Assembly (NCBI RefSeq): GCF_016817355.1
Contig: NZ_JADOTT010000003.1
Coordinates: 287,001 to 351,000, forward strand
DNA length: 64,000 nucleotides
Direction of reading: 5' to 3'
Source: Maricaulis parjimensis
GTDB lineage: Bacteria > Pseudomonadota > Alphaproteobacteria > Caulobacterales > Maricaulaceae
Under the pieces are notes generated by a model. It did no database searches. It worked only from the letters and a program-made list of their open reading frames with translations, and was not told where the DNA came from. This document shows, piece by piece, positions 1-8,309 of this stretch. A program made the position numbers and the translations under genes. Positions within the stretch are counted from its first letter, which is position 1. Each line of letters opens with the position of its first letter.

Positions 1-78
1 GGCTGGAAAGTGGCGCTTGCGCAAAGTCCGCGAACAGTGTTCACTTTTCCCAATAACAAAGCCTATTGGGGAGATCGG

Positions 79-1578
79 ATGACCGACCAGGATCTGGATG
101 TTGTCATCGTGGGGGCCGGCCTTTCGGGCATCGGCGCCGCCTATCATCTGCAGAAACGCTGCCCCGGGCGCAGCTATGCCATCCTGGAATCGCGCGAGGC
201 GATGGGCGGAACCTGGGATTTGTTCCGCTATCCGGGCATCCGCTCGGACAGCGACATGTACACATTCGGCTATAATTTCCGGCCCTGGACGAGCGGCAAG
301 GTGTTCGCCGATGGTCCGTCCATTCGCGGCTATGTCGAGGACACGGCGCGGGAAGCGGGCATCGATCAGCACATCCGTTTCGGTCATCGCGTGATCTCCG
401 CCAATTGGGATACCAGCCGCGCCCGCTGGGATGTCGTTGCCGAGCATGAGGGGGAGCGCAAGACCTTCACGGCGCGCTTCGTCATCCTGTGTTCCGGCTA
501 TTACCGCTATGACAAGGGCTATATGCCGGAATTCGAGGGCATGGAGGATTTCAAGGGTGAGATCATCCATCCCCAGCTCTGGCCGGAGAATACCGATTAT
601 ACCGGCAAGAAGGTCGTGATCATCGGGTCCGGCGCGACCGCGGTGACCCTGGTCCCGGCGATGGCGGAGAAGGCCGCGCATGTCACCATGCTGCAGCGTT
701 CGCCCACCTATATCGCCGCGCGTCCCTCGCGTGATGCAATCGCCGATTTCCTGCGCAAGATCCTGCCCTCGCGCATGGCCTACACCCTGTCACGCTTCAA
801 GAATGTTCTTTTGTCGATCTTCTTCTTCCAGCTGGCCCGGCGCCGCCCGGCCGCGGTGAAGCGCAATGTCATCAAGCTGGTGAAGGACCAGCTGGGTGAG
901 GGGTTTGATGTCGAGAAACATTTCACGCCCGACTACAATCCCTGGGACCAGCGCTTCTGCCTGGCACCTGACGGGGATTTCTTCGAGGTTCTCAAGGACG
1001 GCTCAGCCTCCGTCGTCACCGATCATATCGAGCGTTTCACCGAGACCGGGATCAAGCTGAAATCCGGTGAGGAGATCGAGGCCGATCTCATCATCCCGGC
1101 CACCGGTCTGGACATGCAGCTGGCCGGCGGGAGTGTGCTCAGCGTCGACGGGCAGACCGCCGATCCGCACGACCTCTTCACCTATCGCGGCATGATGCTG
1201 GGCAATATGCCCAATCTCGCTCTCGCATTCGGCTATACGAACGCCTCCTGGACGCTGAAAGTGGACCTCACCTTCGAGCGCGTCTGCCGCATGCTGAACT
1301 TCATGAAGAAGACCGGCACCGACATCGCCGTCCCGGTCCCGCCGGCAGACCTGGAGCCCGCCCCGCTGCTGGACTTCTCGTCCGGCTATGTCCAGCGGGC
1401 CCTGCCCCACCTGCCGCAACAGGGCAGCTATGCGCCCTGGCGGACCTATCAGAACTATATCCAGGACATGCTGGCCATCCGTTATGGCAAGCTGGAGGAC
1501 GGCTATATGCACTTCCTTCAGGCCGGGGAATGGCATGCGGATATCCCCGGTTCTGCCCATGAAGAGGCTGCTGAATGA
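79..1578 (+). CDS. Flavin-containing Baeyer-Villiger-type monooxygenase
   Basis: Predicted FAD- and NADPH-dependent monooxygenase of 499 residues that would insert oxygen next to a ketone carbonyl, giving an ester or lactone. The N-terminus carries an FAD-binding Rossmann motif (VIVGAGLSGIGAAYHL). A second nucleotide-binding motif (VVIIGSGATAVTLVPAM) follows near residue 180. Just before it, FKGEIIHPQLW matches the Baeyer-Villiger fingerprint FxGxxxHxxxW exactly. I chose the ATG at 79 because GGGGAG lies just upstream and the FAD motif follows within ten residues; an in-frame GTG at 10 would add 23 residues with no family resemblance. The stop overlaps the next start by four bases, so the genes are probably co-translated. 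The substrate cannot be read from sequence. Confidence 0.88.
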   Translation: MTDQDLDVVIVGAGLSGIGAAYHLQKRCPGRSYAILESREAMGGTWDLFRYPGIRSDSDMYTFGYNFRPWTSGKVFADGPSIRGYVEDTAREAGIDQHIRFGHRVISANWDTSRARWDVVAEHEGERKTFTARFVILCSGYYRYDKGYMPEFEGMEDFKGEIIHPQLWPENTDYTGKKVVIIGSGATAVTLVPAMAEKAAHVTMLQRSPTYIAARPSRDAIADFLRKILPSRMAYTLSRFKNVLLSIFFFQLARRRPAAVKRNVIKLVKDQLGEGFDVEKHFTPDYNPWDQRFCLAPDGDFFEVLKDGSASVVTDHIERFTETGIKLKSGEEIEADLIIPATGLDMQLAGGSVLSVDGQTADPHDLFTYRGMMLGNMPNLALAFGYTNASWTLKVDLTFERVCRMLNFMKKTGTDIAVPVPPADLEPAPLLDFSSGYVQRALPHLPQQGSYAPWRTYQNYIQDMLAIRYGKLEDGYMHFLQAGEWHADIPGSAHEEAAE

Positions 1579-2402
1579 GTGCCTGGTCGCTGGCAGGGGA
1601 ACGCGCCCTGATCACCGGTGCCGCTTCGGGCATCGGTGCCGCCCTGGCCGAGGGGCTCGCCCAGCGTGGCTGCCACCTCATCCTGACAGACATCAATGAG
1701 GCGGGTCTGGAACCGGTCGCTGAAAAAGCGCGGGCGCTCGGAGTCGAGGTCGACACCTACAAGCTGGATGTCGCCGATCCGCAGGCCATTCAGGACCTGT
1801 TCGGCGCGGTTTCATTAAAATACGCGTCCGTTTCGCTGCTCTTCAACAATGCCGGAGTGGCGCTGGGCGGCACATTCGAAGAGGTCAGTCCGGAGAATTT
1901 CGACTGGCTGATGTCGATCAATTTCTTCGGCGTTGTGCGCATGGCGCGGGCTTTCATGCCCTTGCTGAAAGCCGCTAAAAAAGCCCAGATCATCAATGTT
2001 TCCAGCATTTTCGGCATTGTCGCGCCGCCTGGTCAGACGGCTTATTCCAGTGCCAAGTTCGGCGTGCGCGGCTTTTCCAACGCCCTTCGTCACGAGCTGC
2101 GCGGCTCCAGCATCGGCGTGACCACTATCCACCCCGGCGGCATCGCCACATCCATCGCCACCAGTGCGCGCATGCCTGATAATGCTGATGAATCCGAGGT
2201 GGCTGCCGGCCGCGAGCGCGCTAACAAGGCACTGGTTATGCCCCCCTCCAAAGCCGCCGAAATCATCCTCCGCGGCGTAGAACGCCGCATCGGCCGTGTC
2301 CTCGTCGGCAATGACGCCCATGTCTTGGCCTGGCTGGAACGGCTGTTCCCGGTTTCCTACTGGGGTATGGTCGAACGCCTGCTGTCCTCACGCGTGAAAT
2401 AA
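1575..2402 (+). CDS. Short-chain dehydrogenase/reductase
   Basis: NAD(P)-dependent oxidoreductase of the classical SDR family, 275 residues. It has the cofactor motif TGAASGIGAAL near residue 14, the NNAG motif, the active-site serine in INVSS and the YSSAK (YxxxK) catalytic pair. The ATG overlaps the monooxygenase stop (ATGA), and the hydrolase follows ten bases downstream, so this is the middle gene of a three-gene operon. In that setting it most plausibly oxidises a secondary alcohol to the ketone used by the monooxygenase, or works on a product further on. That pathway role is inference; the family call is firm. Confidence 0.88.
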   Translation: MSAWSLAGERALITGAASGIGAALAEGLAQRGCHLILTDINEAGLEPVAEKARALGVEVDTYKLDVADPQAIQDLFGAVSLKYASVSLLFNNAGVALGGTFEEVSPENFDWLMSINFFGVVRMARAFMPLLKAAKKAQIINVSSIFGIVAPPGQTAYSSAKFGVRGFSNALRHELRGSSIGVTTIHPGGIATSIATSARMPDNADESEVAAGRERANKALVMPPSKAAEIILRGVERRIGRVLVGNDAHVLAWLERLFPVSYWGMVERLLSSRVK

Positions 2403-2412
2403 GGGGCACAAG

Positions 2413-3369
2413 ATGATCAGCACTGTCGCCGCCATCATTGTCGGAAGTCTCGTTGCCGCCGTGCTCGCGGCCTGGTGGTTCACCCGGTCCGTGGCCAAGA
2501 AGGTCGAAGCCAGCCTGCCGCCCAAGGGCCAGTTCACTGACGTGCCCGGTGGCCGGATCCACTGGATCGAAAAGGGCGAGGGGCACCCTGTCGTGATGAT
2601 CCACGGTCTGGCCGGCAGCCATGCCAATTTCACCTATGCCATGCTGGATAAGCTGGCGGAGAAGGGCTATCGCGCCATCGCCATAGACCGCCCCGGCTGC
2701 GGCTGGTCCGAACGCGATGGGGATGAACAGGCCCGCATCCCCAACCAGGCCGCCATGATCGCCGCTTGGCTGGAAGCGGAAGGCATTGAGAATGCGCTGC
2801 TTGTCGGCCATTCCCTTGGCGGTGCCGTGTCGCTGGCCCTGGCGGTCAGTCATCCGGACCGCGTGTCGGGCCTGGCTTTGATTTCCGCACTGGTGAGAGC
2901 GCCGGAAGCGCCGTCCGATGCTTTCGCCGGGATCAATATTGCCAATCCGGGCATCCGGAAATTCGTCGCCCACACCATCGCGACACCAATGGCGATCCGC
3001 ACGGGTGAGAAAACCCTGTCCATCGTCTTCGGTCCCGACGCGGCTCCGGCCGATTTCCGCACGCGCGGGGGTGGTCTTCTGGGTCTGCGTCCGCGCGCCT
3101 TCTATGCGGCCGCGACGGACATGCATGCGGTGGAAAAGGACATGGACAGTATCACCGACCGGATCGGCGAGATCGAAGTCCCGGTCGGCATGTTTTATGG
3201 CGAGGATGATCTCATCCTGGTGGCTCCGGAACAGATCGCGGCCCTGCGGGAAAAACTCCCCAATGCCGTCATCGAGGCCGTGCCGAACCATGGCCATATG
3301 CCGCTGGTGATCATCCCGGACGAGGTCACCGGCTTCGTCCAGCGCATGGCGGAAAAATCCTTCCGCTAG
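2413..3369 (+). CDS. Alpha/beta hydrolase, membrane-anchored
   Basis: Serine hydrolase of 318 residues. An N-terminal hydrophobic segment (about residues 3-22) suggests a membrane anchor facing the periplasm or an uncleaved signal. The fold is shown by HGLAGSH (oxyanion region), the nucleophile elbow GHSLGG near residue 137, an acid candidate in YGEDDLI, and the catalytic histidine in PNHGHMPL near the end. It is the last gene of the operon with the monooxygenase and SDR and could cleave the ester produced by the monooxygenase. The stop codon sits in a CTAG tetramer that also holds the stop of the convergent mnmH gene, so the two genes overlap tail to tail by four bases. Confidence 0.85.
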   Translation: MISTVAAIIVGSLVAAVLAAWWFTRSVAKKVEASLPPKGQFTDVPGGRIHWIEKGEGHPVVMIHGLAGSHANFTYAMLDKLAEKGYRAIAIDRPGCGWSERDGDEQARIPNQAAMIAAWLEAEGIENALLVGHSLGGAVSLALAVSHPDRVSGLALISALVRAPEAPSDAFAGINIANPGIRKFVAHTIATPMAIRTGEKTLSIVFGPDAAPADFRTRGGGLLGLRPRAFYAAATDMHAVEKDMDSITDRIGEIEVPVGMFYGEDDLILVAPEQIAALREKLPNAVIEAVPNHGHMPLVIIPDEVTGFVQRMAEKSFR

Positions 3370-4424
3370 AGCGGCGGCAGGGCGCGGATACGGGCTGACA
3401 TATCCACCAGGGCTGACGGGTCGAGCTGGTCCGTTTCGATTTCCCGGTCTGCCCGGCCAGCCTCCTGCCGTTTGCGGGCCCGGTCATAGGCCGGATCATA
3501 ATGTTGCGTCACCAGATCGACCGCCAATTGCGTCCAATCGCCCTTTTCGGCGAGGGATAACCAGTCCGCGATGACCGTCTTGGCGTGGAAGGGGCGCAGT
3601 CCGTCGATCGCCGAAACCAGCTTGTCCGTGTGTGTCAGAAGATCGGGATAAGCCGTCACCAGATACTCGGCTCTTGCATCAACCGGCGCGCGGATAACCA
3701 GCCGCGGGGCCGCCTGCATGGCGGCCCACAATCCCGGTGGAACACGGCGCCGCCCGACTTGCCGGGATTCCGCCTCCACATAGACCGGAAGGTCCCGGTC
3801 AAGATTGCGGATGATGGTGTGGAGGGCCGTTTCAAAGGCTTTCTGGCTGGGCTGATCCGCGTCCGGGAAGTCGCCGAAAATCGAGCCGCGATGGTGGGCC
3901 AGGCCTTCCAGATCGATGATCTGCTCGCCATCCGCTTCCAGCTGTTTCAACAGCGCTGTCTTGGCTGTGCCTGTCTGTCCGTCCACCAGGATCAGGCGGG
4001 GCAATTCGACATGGTCCTGTGCCGCCACGACATCGCGCCGCCAGGTCCGGTAACCGCCTTCGATCAGAACGGGTTTCCAGCCCACCGAGGCCAGGACCAG
4101 TGCCATGGACTGCGAGCGCATCCCGCCGCGCCAGCAATAGACCAGAGGACGGAATTGCTTGGGCTTGTCGGCGAGTGTGGTTTCCAGATGCCGGGCGATA
4201 TTGCGTGACACCAGCGCCGCGCCCATCCGCCGGGCTTCGAACACGGAGATCTGGGTATAATGCGTGCCGACAAGGGCGCGTTCCTCATCGTCCAGAACGG
4301 GGAGATTGAGGGCGCCGGGCAAATGGTCTTCGGCGAATTCTGACGGGCTTCTCACATCAATGATGGCATCGAAGCGTTCCAATCCGGCCGTGGATAGGTC
4401 ATTGGTGTGAGCGAGGTGGGGCAT
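3366..4424 (-). CDS. mnmH: tRNA 2-selenouridine synthase (MnmH/SelU)
   Basis: Replaces sulfur by selenium in 2-thiouridine at the wobble position of certain tRNAs, using selenophosphate and a geranylated intermediate. The 352-residue protein has the expected N-terminal rhodanese domain, with IDVRSPSEF near residue 22 and the catalytic cysteine at residue 97 in YCWRGGMRS. A P-loop domain (GQTGTAKT, about residues 149-156) follows. It is divergently arranged with selD, the selenophosphate donor enzyme, with about 54 bases between the two chosen starts. No selA or selB is seen in the window, so selenium use here may be for tRNA modification only, though this cannot be settled from 64 kb. Confidence 0.93.
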   Translation of the reverse strand: MPHLAHTNDLSTAGLERFDAIIDVRSPSEFAEDHLPGALNLPVLDDEERALVGTHYTQISVFEARRMGAALVSRNIARHLETTLADKPKQFRPLVYCWRGGMRSQSMALVLASVGWKPVLIEGGYRTWRRDVVAAQDHVELPRLILVDGQTGTAKTALLKQLEADGEQIIDLEGLAHHRGSIFGDFPDADQPSQKAFETALHTIIRNLDRDLPVYVEAESRQVGRRRVPPGLWAAMQAAPRLVIRAPVDARAEYLVTAYPDLLTHTDKLVSAIDGLRPFHAKTVIADWLSLAEKGDWTQLAVDLVTQHYDPAYDRARKRQEAGRADREIETDQLDPSALVDMSARIRALPPL

Positions 4425-4478
4425 GAACAGCCTTTGGCGGAGAATTGCCCCACACTAACCAAAACGGGGAAGAACGGC

Positions 4479-5531
4479 ATGATGGATGACACAAGCCCAG
4501 TCCGGCTGACATCTTTGGCCCATGGCGGCGGTTGCGGCTGCAAGCTGGATCCCGGTGTGCTGACGGAAATCCTCGGGGCGCCGTCCGCCTTTCCCATGCC
4601 AAAAGACCTGCTGGTCGATGCCGCCACGCGGGATGATGCCGCCGTCTATCGGATCAATGAAGAGACGGCCCTGGTTGCCACGACGGATTTCTTCACGCCG
4701 ATCGTCGACGACCCGCATGTCTTCGGGCAGATCGCGGCAACCAACGCACTTTCAGACATTTACGCCATGGGGGCGACGCCGGTTTTCTGCCTCGCCATTG
4801 TCGGCATGCCGGTGAATGAACTGCCGCGCGAGACTGTTCGGGCCATCCTGGAAGGTGGGCGTTCGGTCGCTGAAAAGGCCGGTGCCCCGATCGCCGGGGG
4901 GCATTCCATCGATGCCGCTGAGCCGATTTACGGGCTTGTCGCGCTCGGACTTGTCCACCCCGACAAGCTCCTCACCAATGCCGGCGCAAAGCCGGGGGAT
5001 GTCCTCATTCTCGGCAAGCCGCTTGGGATTGGCATCTATTCCGCCGCGCTGAAGAAAGAGATCCTGCCGCCCGAGGCCTATGCCGAAATGGTCGCCTCCA
5101 CGACCCGCCTCAACACGCCCGGTCAGGTGCTCAGCCGCTTGCCCGGTGTCCATGCCCTGACTGATGTGACGGGCTTTGGCCTGTTGGGGCATCTGACTGA
5201 AATGGCACAGGGAGCGGGCGTGCGCGCCGTCGTGGATCGCGCCGAACTTCCCGTCTTTCAGACAGCCCGCCGCATGGCCGGTGAGGGCATCAAGACGGGC
5301 GCTTCCGGCCGCAATTGGAAGGCCATCGAGACGGGAACCGAGACGCCGGCCGACTGGACAGAAGCCGACCAGACCCTGCTCTGCGACCCGCAGACCTCCG
5401 GCGGCCTGCTCGTCGCTTGCGCCTCGGACGCTGTCGACACAGTGCTGGCCGAGTTTGCGGCGGCCGGGCATGAGGGCGCCGCGGTCATTGGCCGTGTTGA
5501 AGCTGGCGAAGCCGGCGTGCGTGTGGTCTAG
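4479..5531 (+). CDS. selD: Selenide, water dikinase (selenophosphate synthetase)
   Basis: Makes selenophosphate from selenide and ATP; here the likely client is MnmH encoded on the opposite strand. The N-terminus RLTSLAHGGGCGCK matches the family, with Cys19 in the catalytic position and Lys22 as the ATP-binding lysine, so this is the cysteine form, not a selenoprotein. Later motifs include TTDFFTPIVDDP, TNALSDIYAMGA and GHSID. I place the start at the ATG at 4479 (another ATG follows at 4482) because GGGGAAG precedes it and the protein then aligns end to end with the usual length (350 residues). An in-frame ATG at 4407 would overlap the mnmH coding region and add unrelated residues. Confidence 0.94.
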   Translation: MMDDTSPVRLTSLAHGGGCGCKLDPGVLTEILGAPSAFPMPKDLLVDAATRDDAAVYRINEETALVATTDFFTPIVDDPHVFGQIAATNALSDIYAMGATPVFCLAIVGMPVNELPRETVRAILEGGRSVAEKAGAPIAGGHSIDAAEPIYGLVALGLVHPDKLLTNAGAKPGDVLILGKPLGIGIYSAALKKEILPPEAYAEMVASTTRLNTPGQVLSRLPGVHALTDVTGFGLLGHLTEMAQGAGVRAVVDRAELPVFQTARRMAGEGIKTGASGRNWKAIETGTETPADWTEADQTLLCDPQTSGGLLVACASDAVDTVLAEFAAAGHEGAAVIGRVEAGEAGVRVV

Positions 5532-5540
5532 GCAAAGAAA

Positions 5541-5571
5541 AGCGCGAGACATCCAGAGGATGCCTCGCGCT
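5541..5571. terminator. Stem-loop between convergent selD and DUF2145 genes
   Basis: Two 14-base arms (5541-5554 and 5558-5571) pair with one mismatch around a 3-base loop. Read on the minus strand the stem is followed by TTTTCTTT, as expected for a Rho-independent terminator. On the plus strand no T run follows, so it best serves the minus-strand gene but may stop both. Confidence 0.6.
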
Positions 5572-5596
5572 CCGCAACCGGTCTGGGCTGGCGAGG

Positions 5597-6421
5597 TCAG
5601 CCGGTCGGCGGGACCGGGCCGAGAAAATCAGCCCGAATTTCATAGTGATCACTCAGCATCTGGTACTGGCCGAGAAAATTGGCCAAAGCGCTGAACGTGG
5701 TCGTGCGGATCGTGCCGCTCTGGTCATCCATGCGCAGGCGCTTGTCAGCCGAGGGGCCGAAAATGCGGGCCAGCAGACCGGCGCGGATGGGGGCGGGCTC
5801 AAACCAGGCTTCCAGATTGGCCTTGATCTGCTCCCTGTTTGTCGTTTCCCAGGCGGCTGCTGCGATCACATCCAGCAAGTATTCATTGCAGTTCTGGAAG
5901 CGCAGATCGTGCGGGTTCGAGACCAGCGAGTAATCCGGCTGGTGCAAGGCGTCGTCAGCGCCGGAATTGAGCATGATCTCCAGCCGCCTCTGCATTTCCG
6001 GTGAGGGTATGATCACGCCCACCTCGCCAATCACATCGCCCTGGGTGAAGTTCAATGGCCAGTCTTGAGCGAGGTAGGACGACCGGCGATCATCCTCGTA
6101 GTGATAGAGATTGTGGACGGCATAGCCGTGAACGCGCCGGCCGTCCTCGGTCTCCAGCTCCGAATAGACCCAGAAGGCCCCGTGCGTGTAGCGCACGCCA
6201 TCGGGCAGGTCTTCACGGGCCCGCCCGGAGCGGAAGACCAGGGCGACCCGCGCTCCGCGTGCGGCGAGATCGCGTTCGATCTGCTTGGAAAAATCGGCGG
6301 CCTCCTCGACGCTCCAGGGTGGAATGGCGACGGCCCCGGACCCGGCCTCTGCAGTCATGGGGGCGGCCAAGGCGAGGGCCAGGGCAGTCAATGCCCCGGC
6401 CGACCTGATAAGCGCGCGCAT
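5597..6421 (-). CDS. Secreted DUF2145 family protein
   Basis: A 274-residue exported protein with a signal peptide (about residues 1-26, ending near TAEAG). The body resembles DUF2145, judged from the pattern of VALVFRSGR near residue 60, a THGAFWVYS segment, HNLYHYED and NPHDLRFQNCNEYLLD, with a lone conserved-looking cysteine. The domain has no established activity; its strand-rich layout with conserved Arg, His, Asn and Cys is reminiscent of papain-like amidases, but that is speculation. Its ATG overlaps the stop of the upstream small gene by one base, so the two are probably a coupled operon driven from the palindrome-rich region near 6.9 kb. Confidence 0.7.
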   Translation of the reverse strand: MRALIRSAGALTALALALAAPMTAEAGSGAVAIPPWSVEEAADFSKQIERDLAARGARVALVFRSGRAREDLPDGVRYTHGAFWVYSELETEDGRRVHGYAVHNLYHYEDDRRSSYLAQDWPLNFTQGDVIGEVGVIIPSPEMQRRLEIMLNSGADDALHQPDYSLVSNPHDLRFQNCNEYLLDVIAAAAWETTNREQIKANLEAWFEPAPIRAGLLARIFGPSADKRLRMDDQSGTIRTTTFSALANFLGQYQMLSDHYEIRADFLGPVPPTG

Positions 6422-6801
6422 CAGTTCTGACCTGCTGCCGGCCGCTCGAATGGCACGTCGGGGGCTCCGGCCGGCACGACTATGTCGGCATCAATCTCCA
6501 GCGGTTTGTGACCGGCAAAGGGGGCAGACGCGATATCGGCTGCAAAATTCAGCGTGTCATCGGCCAGTTGGGCATCGCCTGTGACGATGGCAGCCGAGGT
6601 CCCGGCAACGGCAACCACTGTGGCGGAGGTCACGGCAATACCGGCGGAGGCCAGGGTTGCTCCGGCTTCTACAGATCCGCCGACAAGCTCTCCGGAAGCG
6701 TGGGCGGAGGCGTTGCCGCCACTGTCTGCCAAGGCCATCGGGGACAGGATGAGGGACGGGCCCGCGAGAAGCGGAACCAAGATCAGTTTCAAGCTACGCA
6801 T
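6421..6801 (-). CDS. Small secreted alanine/valine-rich protein, unknown function
   Basis: A 126-residue protein with an N-terminal signal peptide (MRSLKLILVPLL onward, cleavage likely after the ALA near residue 25). It continues with a low-complexity stretch rich in Ala, Val, Gly and Thr (about residues 45-80) and a short charged C-terminus. I do not recognise a family. The ATG at 6801 has GGAGACTG just upstream; an in-frame TTG four codons earlier would leave no room for that ribosome-binding site. It is followed at once by the DUF2145 gene, with stop and start sharing a base, suggesting both act together in the envelope. Confidence 0.55.
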   Translation of the reverse strand: MRSLKLILVPLLAGPSLILSPMALADSGGNASAHASGELVGGSVEAGATLASAGIAVTSATVVAVAGTSAAIVTGDAQLADDTLNFAADIASAPFAGHKPLEIDADIVVPAGAPDVPFERPAAGQN

Positions 6802-6859
6802 GTCAGTCTCCAATCCATGCGGGCGCCAGCCGATCGGAAACCTGACAGAAGAAATCTAG

Positions 6860-6920
6860 ATTGTAAATGAACGATCACTAGTAAAGATTATTTACAATCA
6901 ATACTGTAAATATTATTTAC
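6860..6920. promoter_or_regulatory. AT-rich promoter region with GTAAA-N5-TTTAC operator-like palindromes
   Basis: This AT-rich stretch upstream of the 6801 start is unlike the GC-rich surroundings. It contains GTAAAGATTATTTAC at 6881-6895 and the perfect palindrome GTAAATATTATTTAC at 6906-6920, centred 25 bp apart. ATTGTAAAT (6860-6868) is also repeated inverted as ATTTACAAT (6890-6898). Such repeated dyads are typical of operators for a dimeric repressor. No regulator gene lies next to it, and I cannot assign the factor. Confidence 0.55.
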
Positions 6921-7006
6921 TAGCATAAAGTTGTGTGTGTTTGGTGGGGGCATTGACCGGATGTCGTCATGACTGACGGTCCGCATTTGCGGTCGTCAGG
7001 CTCGGC

Positions 7007-7795
7007 CTAGAGCGCAAATGTGCCGACGATCGGGATGTGATCCGAAGCCTTTGCCTTGCCGCGCGTCTTGGTGTGGATCTCGATCTTTTCCAGCGTGTCC
7101 GCTGCTTGCGGTGAACACAGGAGATGGTCGATCCGGATGCCATGACCCTTCTGCCAGCGCCCGGCCTGGTAGTCATAGAAAGTGTATTGATGGCCGCGCC
7201 CGTCGAGCTGTTCGAAGGCCTCGGTCAGGCCCAGCCATTTCAGCGCCTTGAAGGCGGCCCGGGTCTGCGGCAGGGCGAGAGCGTCGCGCTCCCATTCGGC
7301 GATGTCCCAGCAATCGCTGTCGCGCGGGATGCAATTATAGTCGCCGGCCAGGATGAGCGGTTCCTCGAAGGCCAGCAGTCCCTTGGCGTGCAGGCGCAGG
7401 CGCTCCATCCAGGCGAGCTTGTAGTCGTATTTCGGGCCCGGTGCCGGATTGCCATTGGGCAGATAGATCGAGGCGATCCGCACCGGTCCGCTCTCCGCGG
7501 AAATCACGACTTCCAGATAGCGGGCCTGTTCGTCCTCATCATCGCCGGGCAGGCGGGGCTTTACTTCCTCGATCGGGTATTTCGAGAGAATGGCGACGCC
7601 ATTGTAGGATTTCTGCCCATGCGTCTCGACATTATAGCCGAGCGCTTCGATCTCCAGCCGCGGGAAGCCCTCATCGACCGTCTTGATCTCCTGCAGGCAG
7701 GCCACGTCGGGCTTGGCCTCTTCCAGCCATTCCAGCACATTGGGCAGGCGGGCCTTGATCGAATTGACGTTCCAGGAAGCAATTGTCAGGGTCAT
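7007..7795 (-). CDS. xthA: Exodeoxyribonuclease III
   Basis: Cytoplasmic AP endonuclease and 3'-5' exonuclease of base-excision repair, 262 residues, the usual length. Metal-binding and catalytic motifs of the EEP fold are all present: NVNSIKAR at the start, CLQEIKT with the metal-binding Glu near residue 36, AGDYNCIP in the middle, a DHLLCSP segment, and the C-terminal SDHIPI with the catalytic His. It is encoded opposite the small membrane protein at 7894. In related genomes xthA lies close to erpA and dgt, which also appear a few genes on. Confidence 0.93.
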   Translation of the reverse strand: MTLTIASWNVNSIKARLPNVLEWLEEAKPDVACLQEIKTVDEGFPRLEIEALGYNVETHGQKSYNGVAILSKYPIEEVKPRLPGDDEDEQARYLEVVISAESGPVRIASIYLPNGNPAPGPKYDYKLAWMERLRLHAKGLLAFEEPLILAGDYNCIPRDSDCWDIAEWERDALALPQTRAAFKALKWLGLTEAFEQLDGRGHQYTFYDYQAGRWQKGHGIRIDHLLCSPQAADTLEKIEIHTKTRGKAKASDHIPIVGTFAL

Positions 7796-7893
7796 GGGCA
7801 GTCTTCATATCGGCGTGGTGAGCGGCAGCTTAAGCCGTTTCGCCCTCGAGAAAAGCGGGGAGGGCGGTGCGCGATGCGATCCGCCGTACGAGA

Positions 7894-8244
7894 ATGAGTG
7901 AAACACCCAAACGCCTCTCCCTGATCTGGCCCAGCCTGGCCACGCCCGTCGTGCTGCTGTTCGGTGTGGTTACGACCGGTCTCTGGATGCCCGCCGTGAT
8001 GATGTTCGATGCGCCCGGCTCCATTGAGAACAAGGCGTTGATTGCTTTCGCCCTCTATTCCAGTGCCGGTCCGGTGGCTTCCATTCTTGGCCTGATCGTG
8101 GGCTGGGTCCGGGTTGCCATGGGGAAAAGGGCATCCGGCCTGAAATGGATGATCATTATCCCCATCATTTGGCTGGTCGGGCTTCTTGGCTGGCTTGCGA
8201 TTGTCAGTGCCTTCTGCGAGTCTCGCTTCAGCTGCGGGGCTTGA
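7894..8244 (+). CDS. Small three-helix membrane protein, unknown function
   Basis: A 116-residue protein that reads as three hydrophobic helices: about residues 9-28 (IWPSLATPVVLLFG region), 45-65 (FALYSSAGPVASILGLIVGW) and 78-100 (WMIIIPIIWLVGLLGWLAIV). A short cysteine-containing tail ends it. I recognise no family. The ATG at 7894 is chosen because hydrophobic segment one starts soon after; an in-frame ATG at 7867 would add nine basic residues, and neither has a strong ribosome-binding site. The open frame and compositional bias support a real gene, but confidence is moderate. Confidence 0.55.
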   Translation: MSETPKRLSLIWPSLATPVVLLFGVVTTGLWMPAVMMFDAPGSIENKALIAFALYSSAGPVASILGLIVGWVRVAMGKRASGLKWMIIIPIIWLVGLLGWLAIVSAFCESRFSCGA

Positions 8245-8309
8245 AACTCTGCATCCGAACCGGCGTTTTCGGGCATCGGGTGGATGTAGAGACAGTATGG
8301 GGGACTGGA

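Noticed and set aside
4479-4560. Selenocysteine in SelD
   Set aside because: The catalytic position is a normal cysteine codon in GGGCGCK, and no in-frame TGA occurs.
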